Part shown: positions 25,466 to 34,403 of the stretch, in pieces
Layout of the letters: each line of letters opens with the position of its first letter
Position numbering within the stretch: position 1 is the first letter of the stretch
NCBI RefSeq assembly: GCF_001658005.1
Contig: NZ_CP015987.1
Coordinates: forward strand, 984,001-1,048,000
Direction of reading: 5' to 3'
Length of the DNA stretch: 64,000 nt
Origin: Sphingobium sp. EP60837
GTDB lineage: Bacteria; Pseudomonadota; Alphaproteobacteria; Sphingomonadales; Sphingomonadaceae
Program-made: the position numbers and the translations under genes
Notes under the pieces: generated by a model
What the model saw: the letters and a program-made list of their open reading frames with translations, nothing else
Told to the model about the DNA's origin: nothing
Database searches by the model: none

Positions 25466-26215
25466 CTATCTTGCCTTGCCGCGCCATTCGGACGTCAGCT
25501 CTCCAATGTCGAACGGCCGCACCATCATCAGCACGCCACTCCATTCGCGGCCTTCCAGCCGTGCGGCTTGTTCCTGCTCGCCGATCATATGAATATCGTC
25601 GCGCAGCGCCTCGAACAAAGCATGCACCCTGGCCCGCCCGGCCTCGCTCAACGACACCATGTCTGACATATAGAGCGCCTCGGGCGATCCGAAATTTAGC
25701 GACATGAACAGCGGCTTCACCGTCCGTTCGAACGCCATCGACAAGGGGCCGCCCCGCCGCCAGCGTACCGCGCGCCGCATCTTTGACCGGATGCGGCCAC
25801 GCGAAGGTGCTTCGATCAGACTTAGCCGCTTCAGCCGCTCCAGATGGCTTTCCAGCCGGTCTGCTGGCAGGCCGAACTCCTGCTCCAGATCCTGCCGCTG
25901 CGCGCCATGGAGAATGGCGAAGAAAACCAGCGCCAAGCCCCGGTCTGCGGCCAGAACCCGCTCCTGCGCTAGCGTGAAGCTTTCCTGCTGATCGTCGCCG
26001 CGGCCCACCAGATCGCGCATGTCGAGATCGGCGATTGCGCAAATCTCGTCCAGCCGGTCGAGCGTCAGCCCCTCGCCACGAAGCCACCGCCATATGGTCG
26101 GTTCCGCCACCTCCATCTGTGTGGCGAGACTAGCCACCCGGATCCCCCTTGCCTTCAATTCCCGCCGCAGTTGGAGCAGAATGGTAGCGATACCGGGACG
26201 GCGCGTCTTGGGCAT
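25466..26215 (-). CDS. Helix-turn-helix (XRE-like) transcriptional regulator
   Basis: The 249-residue protein has an N-terminal helix-turn-helix (IRVASLATQMEVAEPTIWRWL, shortened) followed by a second region (about 80-150) resembling a winged helix, with LERLKRLSLIEAPSRGRI. Its frame is open far upstream, but that part lies antisense to the Rieske gene. I therefore start at 26215 (MPKTRRPG); 26254 is an alternative. It is divergent from the Rieske operon and in an operon with a downstream SDR gene, so it probably regulates the cluster. Confidence 0.75.
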   Translation of the reverse strand: MPKTRRPGIATILLQLRRELKARGIRVASLATQMEVAEPTIWRWLRGEGLTLDRLDEICAIADLDMRDLVGRGDDQQESFTLAQERVLAADRGLALVFFAILHGAQRQDLEQEFGLPADRLESHLERLKRLSLIEAPSRGRIRSKMRRAVRWRRGGPLSMAFERTVKPLFMSLNFGSPEALYMSDMVSLSEAGRARVHALFEALRDDIHMIGEQEQAARLEGREWSGVLMMVRPFDIGELTSEWRGKAR

Positions 26216-26237
26216 TTTTCGTGAACCTGTCTTTGAT

Positions 26238-26253
26238 TGATCGAGGTCGATCA
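26238..26253. promoter_or_regulatory. 16-bp palindrome between the regulator and the Rieske operon
   Basis: TGATCGA-GG-TCGATCA is a perfect 7+7 inverted repeat in the divergent intergenic region, 23 bases upstream of the regulator's chosen ATG and about 105 bases from the Rieske ATG. It is a good operator candidate for the neighbouring regulator, allowing both autoregulation and control of the operon. Confidence 0.45.
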
Positions 26254-26356
26254 TATTACGATAGTTCATTTCAGAAGCCGATTGCACTGCTTTCAACAGA
26301 CAGGCACTTTCCGCCCATAGATTGGCTGAGCGACGCAGCCATTTCAGGAGAGGCAT

Positions 26357-27427
26357 ATGGCGACCACCGCTGAATATAACCTGGGCGAATTCACCTTTCC
26401 GCGCGGCTGGCTGATGGTCGCGCGAGCCGCCGACGTGACCGGCGCGCCTACCGCCCTGCGCATGCTGGGACGCGAACTGGTCATCTATCGCGGCGAATCC
26501 GGCCGGATCGTTCTGCTCGACGCCTATTGCCCGCACATGCAGGCGCATCTGGCCGCCGAACAGACCTCCGACGCGGCGGCTCAACGGATCGAAGGGGATT
26601 CGATCCGCTGCCCCTATCATAGCTGGCGCTTCGGGCCCGACGGTAAGTGCGACCATATCCCCTATTTCGATGGCAACATCCCGGCTGCCGCCAAGGTGCG
26701 CTCCTATCCGGTGGAAGAGCGGTTCGGTTGCGTCTTTGCCTGGCACGATCCGGAGGAAGGCGCGCCCGACTATGCGTTGCCCGACTTGCCCGAATGGGAC
26801 GACCCGCAGTGGATGCGTGGCGAGTATGACGACCTTGGCACGCTGAACGTCCATCCGCAGGAGATACTCGACAATCTGGTCGATACCCGGCACTTCGGCC
26901 CGATCCACGGCCAGAAACTGGCCTATTTCGATTCCGTGTTCGAAGGGCCGATCGGTAAGCAGATTTCAGGCGGCGGTCACGAAACGATGACGAGCGAAAG
27001 CGGGGTGTTGGACGTCGATGCCTTCTACACCGGCCCTGGCATCCTCATCGCCCGCTACTCAGGCGAGACCGACGCCGTCCAGATCATCTGCCATACGCCC
27101 AAGGAAGATGGCGTGACGCAGGTATGGCACAGCATCGTGACGCGAGCGCTAAACACGCCGCCGACCGCCGCCGACGCCGAACTTCGCTCGCAATATCATG
27201 CTGCGGGTTTGGCTGCCTTCTCGCAGGATTTCGCGATCTGGCGGACCAAGGGACCGGCCTTCAACATTCTGCGCCTGCCCACCGATGGGCCATTTCATCG
27301 CAGCCGCGCCTGGTATCGCCAATTCTATAATCCGCGCGACAAAGCCGCGGAGTTTCAGGCGCGCGCCAATGGAGTGCATCATACCAGCGGCATGGCTCCC
27401 GCACCCAATTTGCAAGCCGCCGAATAA
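26357..27427 (+). CDS. Rieske 2Fe-2S aromatic/steroid oxygenase alpha subunit (KshA-like)
   Basis: The 356-residue protein has a Rieske cluster motif CPH (Cys58, His60) and CPYHSW (Cys85, His88), and a mononuclear-iron site with DTRHFGPIH (His179 and His184) and a downstream Asp. Layout and the text around NLVDTRHF resemble KshA-type 3-ketosteroid 9-alpha-hydroxylase oxygenases and related single-component oxygenases. No reductase gene is nearby. It starts an operon with an SDR and an NTF2-like gene and probably hydroxylates a hydrophobic ring compound; substrate unknown. CAGGAG precedes the ATG. Confidence 0.88.
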   Translation: MATTAEYNLGEFTFPRGWLMVARAADVTGAPTALRMLGRELVIYRGESGRIVLLDAYCPHMQAHLAAEQTSDAAAQRIEGDSIRCPYHSWRFGPDGKCDHIPYFDGNIPAAAKVRSYPVEERFGCVFAWHDPEEGAPDYALPDLPEWDDPQWMRGEYDDLGTLNVHPQEILDNLVDTRHFGPIHGQKLAYFDSVFEGPIGKQISGGGHETMTSESGVLDVDAFYTGPGILIARYSGETDAVQIICHTPKEDGVTQVWHSIVTRALNTPPTAADAELRSQYHAAGLAAFSQDFAIWRTKGPAFNILRLPTDGPFHRSRAWYRQFYNPRDKAAEFQARANGVHHTSGMAPAPNLQAAE

Positions 27428-27456
27428 GCGGACGGATAACGTAAGAAAGGAAGAGA

Positions 27457-28227
27457 ATGAGCAGGGCATTTCCTGAAGGCGCTGTGGCCGTGTTTGGCGG
27501 TAGCGGTGGGATCGGCAAGGGGGTCGCGCTGGAATTCGCCAAGGCGGGCACGGACGTCGCGATCTTCTACCGTTCCAAGAAGGACAGCGCAGAAGCGGCG
27601 GCTGAAGAAGTCCGCAAGCTGGGCCGCAAGGCGAGCATCCATCAGGCGGACGCGCGCAGCTATGAGGAGCTTGAAGCCGGCTTCGCAAGCGCTGTGGAGG
27701 CGCATGGCCGCGTTCACAGCATCGTCTGGGGCGCTGGCCCCATCGTGGCGCAGGTCAACATCGCAGACTGGTCGCTGGAGCAGTTCCGCGCGTCGATGGA
27801 GATTGAGGCGTTCGGCTTCTATTATGCCGTGCGCATCGCCATCCCGCATTTCCGGGCAAAGGGCGGCGGCTCCTTCGTTCACCTGGGATCGGCGGGCCAT
27901 GATTGGTGGCCGCACCTCGACGGCCTGTCGGTCGCGCCCAAGGCGTGCAATGAATCGCTGATCAAGGGCATTGCGAAGGAAGAGGGCGTTCACGAAATCC
28001 GCGCCAATTCCGTGCTGGTGGGCGTGATCGACGCCGGCCAGTTCAAGGTTGGCCAGCAGGAAGGCTATTTCGACGCCGAATGGGAACGCAACGTCAAGGC
28101 GATGCTGCCCATCAAGCGTTGGGGCTTGGCCGAGGATATCGGCAAGGCCGCCGTATTCCTGGCGTCGGACGACGCCAATTATGTGACGGGCCAGACCATC
28201 TCGGTCGCCGGAGGCTTCGGTGTCTGA
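27457..28227 (+). CDS. SDR-family protein lacking the catalytic tyrosine
   Basis: The 256-residue protein has FGGSGGIGKG for dinucleotide binding, WGAGP replacing NNAG, Ser145 (LGSAG) and Lys162, but Ser158 in place of the catalytic Tyr (SVAPK). It is a close paralogue of the SDR at 24686-25453 and shares the SAGHDWWP signature. AAAGGAAG precedes the ATG, 29 bases after the Rieske stop codon. The gene overlaps the NTF2-like gene by eight bases. The two paralogues on both sides of one regulator suggest steps in one pathway, perhaps acting together. Confidence 0.88.
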   Translation: MSRAFPEGAVAVFGGSGGIGKGVALEFAKAGTDVAIFYRSKKDSAEAAAEEVRKLGRKASIHQADARSYEELEAGFASAVEAHGRVHSIVWGAGPIVAQVNIADWSLEQFRASMEIEAFGFYYAVRIAIPHFRAKGGGSFVHLGSAGHDWWPHLDGLSVAPKACNESLIKGIAKEEGVHEIRANSVLVGVIDAGQFKVGQQEGYFDAEWERNVKAMLPIKRWGLAEDIGKAAVFLASDDANYVTGQTISVAGGFGV

Positions 28228-28801
28228 CATTGCAACCGGGGATGGCGCGCTTCATCCCCATTGCCTGTCGATGGACGAGGTGCGGGACCGCGCGGCGCTC
28301 CAGCACCTCGTCACCGCCTATGGCCATGGCATCGACCGGCGTGACTATGGCCTGCTGCAGTCGCTCTACCATGAAGACGCGATCGACGATCACAGTCCCT
28401 ATTATTGCGGTCCGGCGACGGGGTACATCGATTGGCTGCCGCAGATGCTGGCGACTTGGGCCGCCACATCCCACGCCATGTTGAACATGCTGTTCCTGCT
28501 GGACGGCGACCGCGCGGAAGGCGTCATCACCGCCCGTGCGTGGCATTTGACGGCAGATGGAACGCGCGAGTTCATCGCCTGGGGCCGCTATGCCGATAGT
28601 TATGAAAGGCGTGGAGGCGTCTGGCGTTTCGCCCACCGATTCTTCATCCTTGATGCCACCGAGGAACGCGCTGCTGAGCCGCAGGACAGTTTCGGCACCG
28701 AAGGAGTGGAAACTGGCCGGGCGGGGGCGGACGATCCCCTCTATCGGCGTCTCCCTATGTTCAGCGCCGATCGCCGGGCGCGTGACGGCCGGACGGATTG
28801 A
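28220..28801 (+). CDS. SnoaL/NTF2-like small enzyme
   Basis: The 193-residue protein matches the SnoaL-like NTF2 fold: AALQHLVTAYGHGIDRRDY, LYHEDAIDDHSPYY, SHAMLNMLF and GVWRFAHRFFILD. Members include scytalone dehydratase-like and bile-acid dehydratase-like enzymes as well as steroid isomerases. Conserved Asp and His could be catalytic. It starts with GTG inside the end of the SDR gene, so it is translationally coupled. Its place after a Rieske oxygenase and an SDR suggests a dehydration or isomerisation step in a ring-degradation pathway. Confidence 0.8.
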   Translation: MSDIATGDGALHPHCLSMDEVRDRAALQHLVTAYGHGIDRRDYGLLQSLYHEDAIDDHSPYYCGPATGYIDWLPQMLATWAATSHAMLNMLFLLDGDRAEGVITARAWHLTADGTREFIAWGRYADSYERRGGVWRFAHRFFILDATEERAAEPQDSFGTEGVETGRAGADDPLYRRLPMFSADRRARDGRTD

Positions 28802-28824
28802 CTGCGGCCGCTCACGCGTGCCGA

Positions 28825-29460
28825 TCAGCTTTGTGGCAAATGGGTGCCAATGCCGCTCAGAAATATGCCCGTTACAAGCGTCGCATGTTCGGCCATCTCG
28901 CCATCGGTCATGGGGGCCCCACCGAACAGCAGCCGGCGTTGCCATTCGCCAAAGGCCATGGCGACGAATTGCTTGGCAAGGCTGTGGCTAACGGTGGGAG
29001 GCACGCCTTCTTCTTCCAGCAGCGCTGCAACTGGGCTGACCTGATGCCGTTCGAATTGTAAGCGGGCGATCTTCCGCAGTTCGTCGAAGTCGCTTCCTTC
29101 CCGGTAGATCAACCGCGCGATACGCATACTGCGCGGGGAGAATAGCTGTCGCTGCATCTCAGCGGCGTAGGTGGCCAGTTGCGTGTGAAGGTCGCCTTTT
29201 AGATCGGGTAATTCCGGCCGTATCTGCGCACCGGATTGTTCAAGGCAGGCTTCGAAGAGCGAAAGCTTGTCGGGAAAATGATTATAGAGCGTGCGGCTCG
29301 ACACCTGCGCCTTTTCCGCAATGTCGCGCAGCGAAGCAGCATGAAAGCCCGTCCGCGCAAATTCGTCAAGCGCGACGAGGATGAGGTTGTTACGCTTCTG
29401 TTCGGCCACCTCTGGGGTAGGGCGGCCCGCGCGCCTTTTGATGCTTGGTTTATCCATCAT
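28825..29460 (-). CDS. TetR/AcrR-family transcriptional regulator
   Basis: The 211-residue protein has the TetR helix-turn-helix (FHAASLRDIAEKAQVSSRTLYNHF) and a C-terminal helical ligand-binding domain with AefR-like features. The frame continues upstream, but MMDKPSIKRRAGRP is the typical TetR start. It is convergent with the Rieske operon and upstream of the NodT gene on the same strand, separated by 142 bases. Ligand and targets are unknown; the Rieske cluster or the efflux operon are both possible. Confidence 0.85.
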   Translation of the reverse strand: MMDKPSIKRRAGRPTPEVAEQKRNNLILVALDEFARTGFHAASLRDIAEKAQVSSRTLYNHFPDKLSLFEACLEQSGAQIRPELPDLKGDLHTQLATYAAEMQRQLFSPRSMRIARLIYREGSDFDELRKIARLQFERHQVSPVAALLEEEGVPPTVSHSLAKQFVAMAFGEWQRRLLFGGAPMTDGEMAEHATLVTGIFLSGIGTHLPQS

Positions 29461-29602
29461 GCGTCTCGTTGCGCAGTGAAGGCGAAATGGCAAGAGCGGG
29501 CTCTCGCCGCCGGGTAAAGCGCGCCTGAACCTATCCGCGAGAATGCCCGACTTCGGCATGCGGGTTGCCTTCATCATCCATTCCGAAGGGCACGTGAATC
29601 TC

Positions 29603-31036
29603 TCATGGATTGCTGGCGCGCGATGCCGCGTCAGTGGTCCAGCCGCCGCCCAACGCTCTGAACAGGTCGATCTGCGCGAAGGCTACGGCGCGGTCGGCGG
29701 CGGCAAGATCGCTCTCCGCCGCAGCCAGCGTGCGCTGCGCGTCCAGCACCGTCAGAAAGTCGATCCTGCCTTCGCGTTGCCGGGCTAGGCTGATGCGCGC
29801 GGCGCGATCGGCGGACACGCGTGCGGCCTTGAGCGTGTCGCGGCGGTCCAGGGCGTGCGCATAGACCGACAGGGCGGTCTCGGTCTCCTCCAGCGCGCGG
29901 AGCACCGTTCCGTCGAAGGTCGCGAGCGCGGCGCTGGCGTCAGACTTTGCAGCGGCAATGCGGGCGCGATTGGCCTCCTGATTGGGAAACGCCCAGTTTA
30001 TAAGCGGCCCCAGCAACCAGCGGAACGGCCCGCCGCCCAATATGTCGCCCCCGCCGATCGCCGTCGTGCCGATGGAGCCGCCCAGCGTAATACGCGGATA
30101 GAGGTCCGCAGTCGCTACTCCAATCCGCGCAGTGTCGGCGGCGAGCCGCTGCTCGGCGGCGCGCACATCCGGACGGCGGGCGAGCAAGACCCGGCCATCG
30201 CCAACCGGAATGGGCTGCGTAAGGTCCGGCGTCACCTTCTGATCGCGAACGATCGCGGGCAGCTCCTGCGGCGTACGCCCTGTTAGCGTGGCGAGCCGGA
30301 ACAGAGCTGCGTCACGATCCGCGATCAGGCTGGGAATGAGAGCGGCCTGGCTGTCGCGCAGCGCCGTGGTGCGGATTACGTCCAGGCGATCGGATCGGCC
30401 GACTTCGAAACGGGCATTGGTGATGCGAATGCTCTTGTCGAGCAAGGCCACGATCTGCTCCGCTACCGCGATACGCTCGGCTGAACTGGTGGCATCGACA
30501 TAGGCGCGCGCCGTGTCGGCGACGACAGCCACGCGGACCGCATCTGCCTCGCCCGCCGCGGCGCTGAGGTCACCCTTGGCCGCTTCGATGCTGCGCTTCA
30601 CCCGGCCGAACAGATCGACCTCATATGCGACGTTCAGCCCCGCATCCACGGTCCAATTCTCGCGGTCAGCGCCCGGAAGGGTCTGCGCAGCGGAGGCGCG
30701 GCCATAGGTCGGTTGCGCGCTGACGCTGTTCTGGGGCAGCCTGTCCGATCGAGCGCCCCGCAGCCCGGCGCGCGCTTTTTCCAGGCGCGCGACCGCCACG
30801 CGTATGTCGGTGTTGGCCTTCAATGCGTCCTGCACCAGCCCCTCGAGCACCGGGTCGTTATAGAGCCGCCACCAATTATCGTCAGGTTGCGCCGCGCTGA
30901 CCGCCGGGTTGGCCGCGCCGATAAACGCGCCCGCAGCCGTGCTTGGGGTAGCCGGAGCCTTATAGTCCGTCCCTGTCGCGCAGGCGGTGAGCGCCGACGC
31001 GCCAAGCAGGAGGGGGAGGAGTGTCTTTGTCATCAT
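29603..31036 (-). CDS. NodT/OprM-family outer-membrane efflux lipoprotein
   Basis: The 477-residue outer-membrane factor starts with a lipoprotein signal (LLLGASALTAC, Cys19) and has two repeats of the TolC-type fold, with DNWWRLYNDPVLEGLV and a matching C-terminal half (ALEETETALSVYAHAL). It forms the exit channel of an RND tripartite pump. It begins seven bases after the pump gene and is the last gene of the efflux operon. The ATG at 31036 is preceded by AGGATAGAG; the longer upstream frame lies inside the pump gene. Confidence 0.9.
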   Translation of the reverse strand: MMTKTLLPLLLGASALTACATGTDYKAPATPSTAAGAFIGAANPAVSAAQPDDNWWRLYNDPVLEGLVQDALKANTDIRVAVARLEKARAGLRGARSDRLPQNSVSAQPTYGRASAAQTLPGADRENWTVDAGLNVAYEVDLFGRVKRSIEAAKGDLSAAAGEADAVRVAVVADTARAYVDATSSAERIAVAEQIVALLDKSIRITNARFEVGRSDRLDVIRTTALRDSQAALIPSLIADRDAALFRLATLTGRTPQELPAIVRDQKVTPDLTQPIPVGDGRVLLARRPDVRAAEQRLAADTARIGVATADLYPRITLGGSIGTTAIGGGDILGGGPFRWLLGPLINWAFPNQEANRARIAAAKSDASAALATFDGTVLRALEETETALSVYAHALDRRDTLKAARVSADRAARISLARQREGRIDFLTVLDAQRTLAAAESDLAAADRAVAFAQIDLFRALGGGWTTDAASRASNP

Positions 31037-31043
31037 CTCTATC

Positions 31044-34000
31044 CTATTCGGCGGGTTGCAGCGCGGCGGCGGCGTCGCCCTCCCTTTTGCGGGAAAAGCG
31101 ATCGCCCAGCGCGCGGCAGACGACATAGAAGGTGGGGGTGAAGAGCAGGCCGAACGCCGTCACGCCGGTCATGCCGAAGAAGACGGCGGTGCCCAACGCC
31201 TGCCGCAGCTCCGCCCCTGCGCCGCTCGCGATCACCAGCGGCACCGCGCCCAGGATGAAGGCGAAGCTGGTCATCAGGATCGGCCGCAGGCGGGTCTGCG
31301 CCGCCTGAACCGCCGCCTCGACCGGCGACAACCCCTGTTCTTCCTCCGCCTGCTTGGCGAATTCCACCACCAGAATGGCGTTCTTTGCCGCCAGCGCGAT
31401 CAGCACGACCAGGCCGATTTGCGTGAGGATGTTGTTATCCATCCCCCGCAGGTTCACTCCCAGCATGGCCGCGAACAGGCACATCGGCACGATCAGGATG
31501 ATCGACAGCGGCAGCGTCAGGCTTTCATATTGCGCCGCCAGCACCAGGAAGACGAAGAAGACGGCCATGCCGAACACGATGCCGGCGGTGTTGCCCGCCA
31601 TCACCTGCTGATAGGCGACGCCCGTCCACTCCTTGCTATAGCCAGCGGGCAAACTCTCCCCGGCGAGCTTCTCCATGGTCGTCAGCGACTGGCCGGTGCT
31701 GTAGCCGGGAGCTGTGTTGCCATCGACTTCCACCGCCGGCAGCATGTTGTAGCGCACCACGCGATAGGGGCCGGTCTTGTCCTCAAAGGTCGATACCGAC
31801 CCAATCGGCACCATCTGGCCGCTGTTCGACCGCGTTTTCAGGTTCGCAATGTCGGCGACGGTCCCGCGATGGTTCGCATCGGCCTGCGCCGTCACGCGAT
31901 AGGTGCGCCCCAACAGGTTGAAGTCGTTGACGAAGGCCGAACCCAGATAGACCTGCATCGCTTCGAACACGCGCTCGGGCGGCACGCCGAGCAGGTCGGC
32001 CTTGCGGCGATCCACATCGGCATAGACGCGCGGGGTCGCATTATCGAACAGCGTATAGACCATCGAGAGGCCAGGAGTCTGGTTCGCCTTGCCGATGAAG
32101 TCCTGCGCAACCTTGTTCAGCTCAGTATAGCCGCGTTCCTCCCGATCCTGCACCAGCATGCGGAAGCCACCGGGCGGAACAAGCCCCGAAATGGTAGGCG
32201 GCGGCAGCAGCAGAATGCGCGCCTTTTCATAGCCCGCGACCGCCTTGTGCGCCTGCTCCATGATGCCCGCATAGGTGACGCCTTCTTTCTGCCGCTCCGC
32301 AAAGCTGTTGAAGGGGAAATAGATGGCGGCGCTGTTGGGCGCCTGCGTCTGCGATGGGCCGTGGAAGCCCGCGAACATCACTGCGCCGCGCAGCCCCTTG
32401 ATGGGCAGCAGCTTTTGCGCGACCTCCTTCGTCACCTTGTCCGTGCGTTCGAGCGACGCGCCGGAAGGAAGCTGCACGACGGCCAGGAAATAGCCCTGGT
32501 CCTGCGACGGCACGAACCCGCCCGGCGTCACCCAGAACAAGGCGATGGTCGCGGCGATCAGCCCCGCATAGGTAAGCAGCATCTTCTTGGGCCGCAGGAC
32601 CAGGAAACGCGTCAGCCGAGCATAGCCAGCACTCATCCGGTCAAAGCCACGATTGAACCCGGCGGCGGCCTGCGCGCCGATCCTGTGCCAACGCGGTGCG
32701 CCGTCCAGATCATGATCACCATGTTTGGGCTTAAGCAACAACGCCGCCGCAGCCGGAGACAGGGTGAGCGAGAGGATCAGCGAGATCACCGTCGCGGTCG
32801 AGATGGTGACGGCGAACTGCTGATAGAATGCGCCTGAAATGCCGGTGATGAACAGCGTCGGCACGAACACCGCGCACAGGACGAGGACGATCGCGACCAG
32901 CGCTGCCGACACTTCGTCCATCGACGTGCGGGCGGCCTCCAACGGCGCCATGCCATGTTCGATGTTCCGCTCGACATTTTCGACGACGACGATCGCGTCA
33001 TCGACCACAATGCCGATCGCAAGCACCAGGCCGAACAGCGACAGATTGTTCAGCGAATATCCCAGCGCCGCCAATATCGCCGCCGTGCCGATCAATGACA
33101 CGGGAATGGCGATGATCGGAATGACCGCCGCGCGCCAATTCTGCAGGAATATCAGAATGACCAGGACGACCAGCACCACCGCTTCGAACAGCGTGTGATA
33201 GACCGCGTCGATCGACTGGCTGATGAACTCCGTCGGATTGTAGATGACGCTATATTCCAGGCCCTTGGGGAAGCTCTTGGACAGTTCGTCCATCTCAGCC
33301 TTGACCTTCTCCGCAGCGTCGAGCGCGTTGGAGCCGGGGCGCTGCATCACTGCGATCACGACGGTGGGCGTACCGGACAGATAGGTGTTGATGCCATAAT
33401 CCTGCGCGCCCAGCTCGACGCGAGCGACGTCGCCGACGCGAACCTGGCGGCCATCCGCATCAGTGCGGATGACGACATCGGAAAATTGCTTGGGCTCGAT
33501 CAGGCGGCCCTGCATTTCGACGCCCAGTTGGAAGGCTTCACCCCGGTCATAGGGCGGCTGGCCCAGCGCGCCCGTGGACACCTGGACATTCTGCGACCGC
33601 AACGCGGACACGATTTCGCCAGCGGTCAGGTCCAGCGCGGCGGCGCGATCCGGGTCGATCCAGATGCGCATCGCATAATCGCGCGACCCGAACAGCCGCA
33701 CATCGCCCACGCCATCCAGCCGCGCCAGACGGTCGCGAACCTGCGTCAGCGCATAGTTGGACAGGTAATTGCGGTCGAAGGTCCCATCGGGCGACTGAAG
33801 ATTGACGACCATCAGGAAGTCGGGCGTCGTCTTGCGCGTGACCACGCCCAAACGCTGCACTTCTTCGGGCAGGCGGGGGATCGCGACCGCGACCCGGTTC
33901 TGGACCAGCACCTGCGCCTCGTCCAGATCGGTGCCGACCTTGAAGGTGACGGTGATCGTGACTTTGCCGTCGCCCGTCGATTGGCTGCTCTGATAGAGCA

Positions 34001-34229
34001 TGTCATCGACGCCGTTGATCTCTTGCTCGATCGGCGCGGCGACCGTTGATGCGACGGTCTCGGCCGATGCGCCCGGATATTGCGCCGACACAGTGACCGT
34101 GGGTGGCACGATGTTGGGATATTGGGAAACGGGTAGACCGATAAAGGCCAGCGCGCCGACCACGGTTATGACCACCGCGATGACCGCGGCGAAGATCGGC
34201 CGGTCGATGAAGAAGCGGGATAGGCGCAT
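31044..34229 (-). CDS. RND multidrug efflux pump, HAE1 family
   Basis: The 1061-residue protein is an AcrB/MexB-type proton-driven pump with twelve membrane helices and large periplasmic loops. It begins MRLSRFFIDRPIFAAVIAV and contains LSQYP-like PVSQYPNIVPP, AIGIVVDDAIVVVENVER (helix 4, two Asp) and the FIPSQD-like GFVPSQDQGYF. The frame runs upstream of 34229, but the family's start is clear. The gene follows the adaptor gene after 174 bp of palindromic repeat. Substrates are not predictable, though MexF-like pumps share this pattern. Confidence 0.93.
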   Translation of the reverse strand: MRLSRFFIDRPIFAAVIAVVITVVGALAFIGLPVSQYPNIVPPTVTVSAQYPGASAETVASTVAAPIEQEINGVDDMLYQSSQSTGDGKVTITVTFKVGTDLDEAQVLVQNRVAVAIPRLPEEVQRLGVVTRKTTPDFLMVVNLQSPDGTFDRNYLSNYALTQVRDRLARLDGVGDVRLFGSRDYAMRIWIDPDRAAALDLTAGEIVSALRSQNVQVSTGALGQPPYDRGEAFQLGVEMQGRLIEPKQFSDVVIRTDADGRQVRVGDVARVELGAQDYGINTYLSGTPTVVIAVMQRPGSNALDAAEKVKAEMDELSKSFPKGLEYSVIYNPTEFISQSIDAVYHTLFEAVVLVVLVILIFLQNWRAAVIPIIAIPVSLIGTAAILAALGYSLNNLSLFGLVLAIGIVVDDAIVVVENVERNIEHGMAPLEAARTSMDEVSAALVAIVLVLCAVFVPTLFITGISGAFYQQFAVTISTATVISLILSLTLSPAAAALLLKPKHGDHDLDGAPRWHRIGAQAAAGFNRGFDRMSAGYARLTRFLVLRPKKMLLTYAGLIAATIALFWVTPGGFVPSQDQGYFLAVVQLPSGASLERTDKVTKEVAQKLLPIKGLRGAVMFAGFHGPSQTQAPNSAAIYFPFNSFAERQKEGVTYAGIMEQAHKAVAGYEKARILLLPPPTISGLVPPGGFRMLVQDREERGYTELNKVAQDFIGKANQTPGLSMVYTLFDNATPRVYADVDRRKADLLGVPPERVFEAMQVYLGSAFVNDFNLLGRTYRVTAQADANHRGTVADIANLKTRSNSGQMVPIGSVSTFEDKTGPYRVVRYNMLPAVEVDGNTAPGYSTGQSLTTMEKLAGESLPAGYSKEWTGVAYQQVMAGNTAGIVFGMAVFFVFLVLAAQYESLTLPLSIILIVPMCLFAAMLGVNLRGMDNNILTQIGLVVLIALAAKNAILVVEFAKQAEEEQGLSPVEAAVQAAQTRLRPILMTSFAFILGAVPLVIASGAGAELRQALGTAVFFGMTGVTAFGLLFTPTFYVVCRALGDRFSRKREGDAAAALQPAE

Positions 34230-34292
34230 CGGTCTGTTCCTCGATGGCGTGAAGAAGGGCGCCCGCAATGGAGCGCGGAATGGGTTATTTTC

Positions 34293-34397
34293 TAGCCCCA
34301 CCCCTTCAGGGGAGGGGAAGGGGGTGGGGGCTCGCCGGATAGTCCGGCGCTGGGGGGAGGCCCCCACCCCAACCCCTCTCTCGGGAGGGAGGGGCTA
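34293..34397. repeat. REP-like palindromic element inside the efflux operon
   Basis: Nested inverted repeats fill the gap between adaptor and pump genes: TAGCCCC (34293-34299) with GGGGCTA (34391-34397), GGGGTGGGGGC (34321-34331) with GCCCCCACCCC (34360-34370), and CGCCGGA-tag-TCCGGCG (34333-34349). The structure resembles extragenic palindromic elements found in GC-rich genomes. It could reduce pump expression relative to the adaptor or stabilise the upstream mRNA. Confidence 0.7.
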
Positions 34398-34403
34398 TTC
34401 CAA

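Noticed and set aside
26216..26908. N-terminal extension of the XRE-like regulator frame
   Set aside because: It lies antisense to the Rieske oxygenase and its promoter. The helix-turn-helix protein is complete from 26215.
30987..34049. Plus-strand frames of 616 and 284 codons opposite the RND pump and NodT genes
   Set aside because: The minus strand holds unmistakable pump, adaptor and channel genes; the antisense translations are His/Arg/Gln-rich with no recognisable fold.
34230..34367. Upstream extension of the RND pump frame through the palindromic element
   Set aside because: The product matches the family only from MRLSRFFIDRP; the extension is Pro/Arg-rich repeat translation.
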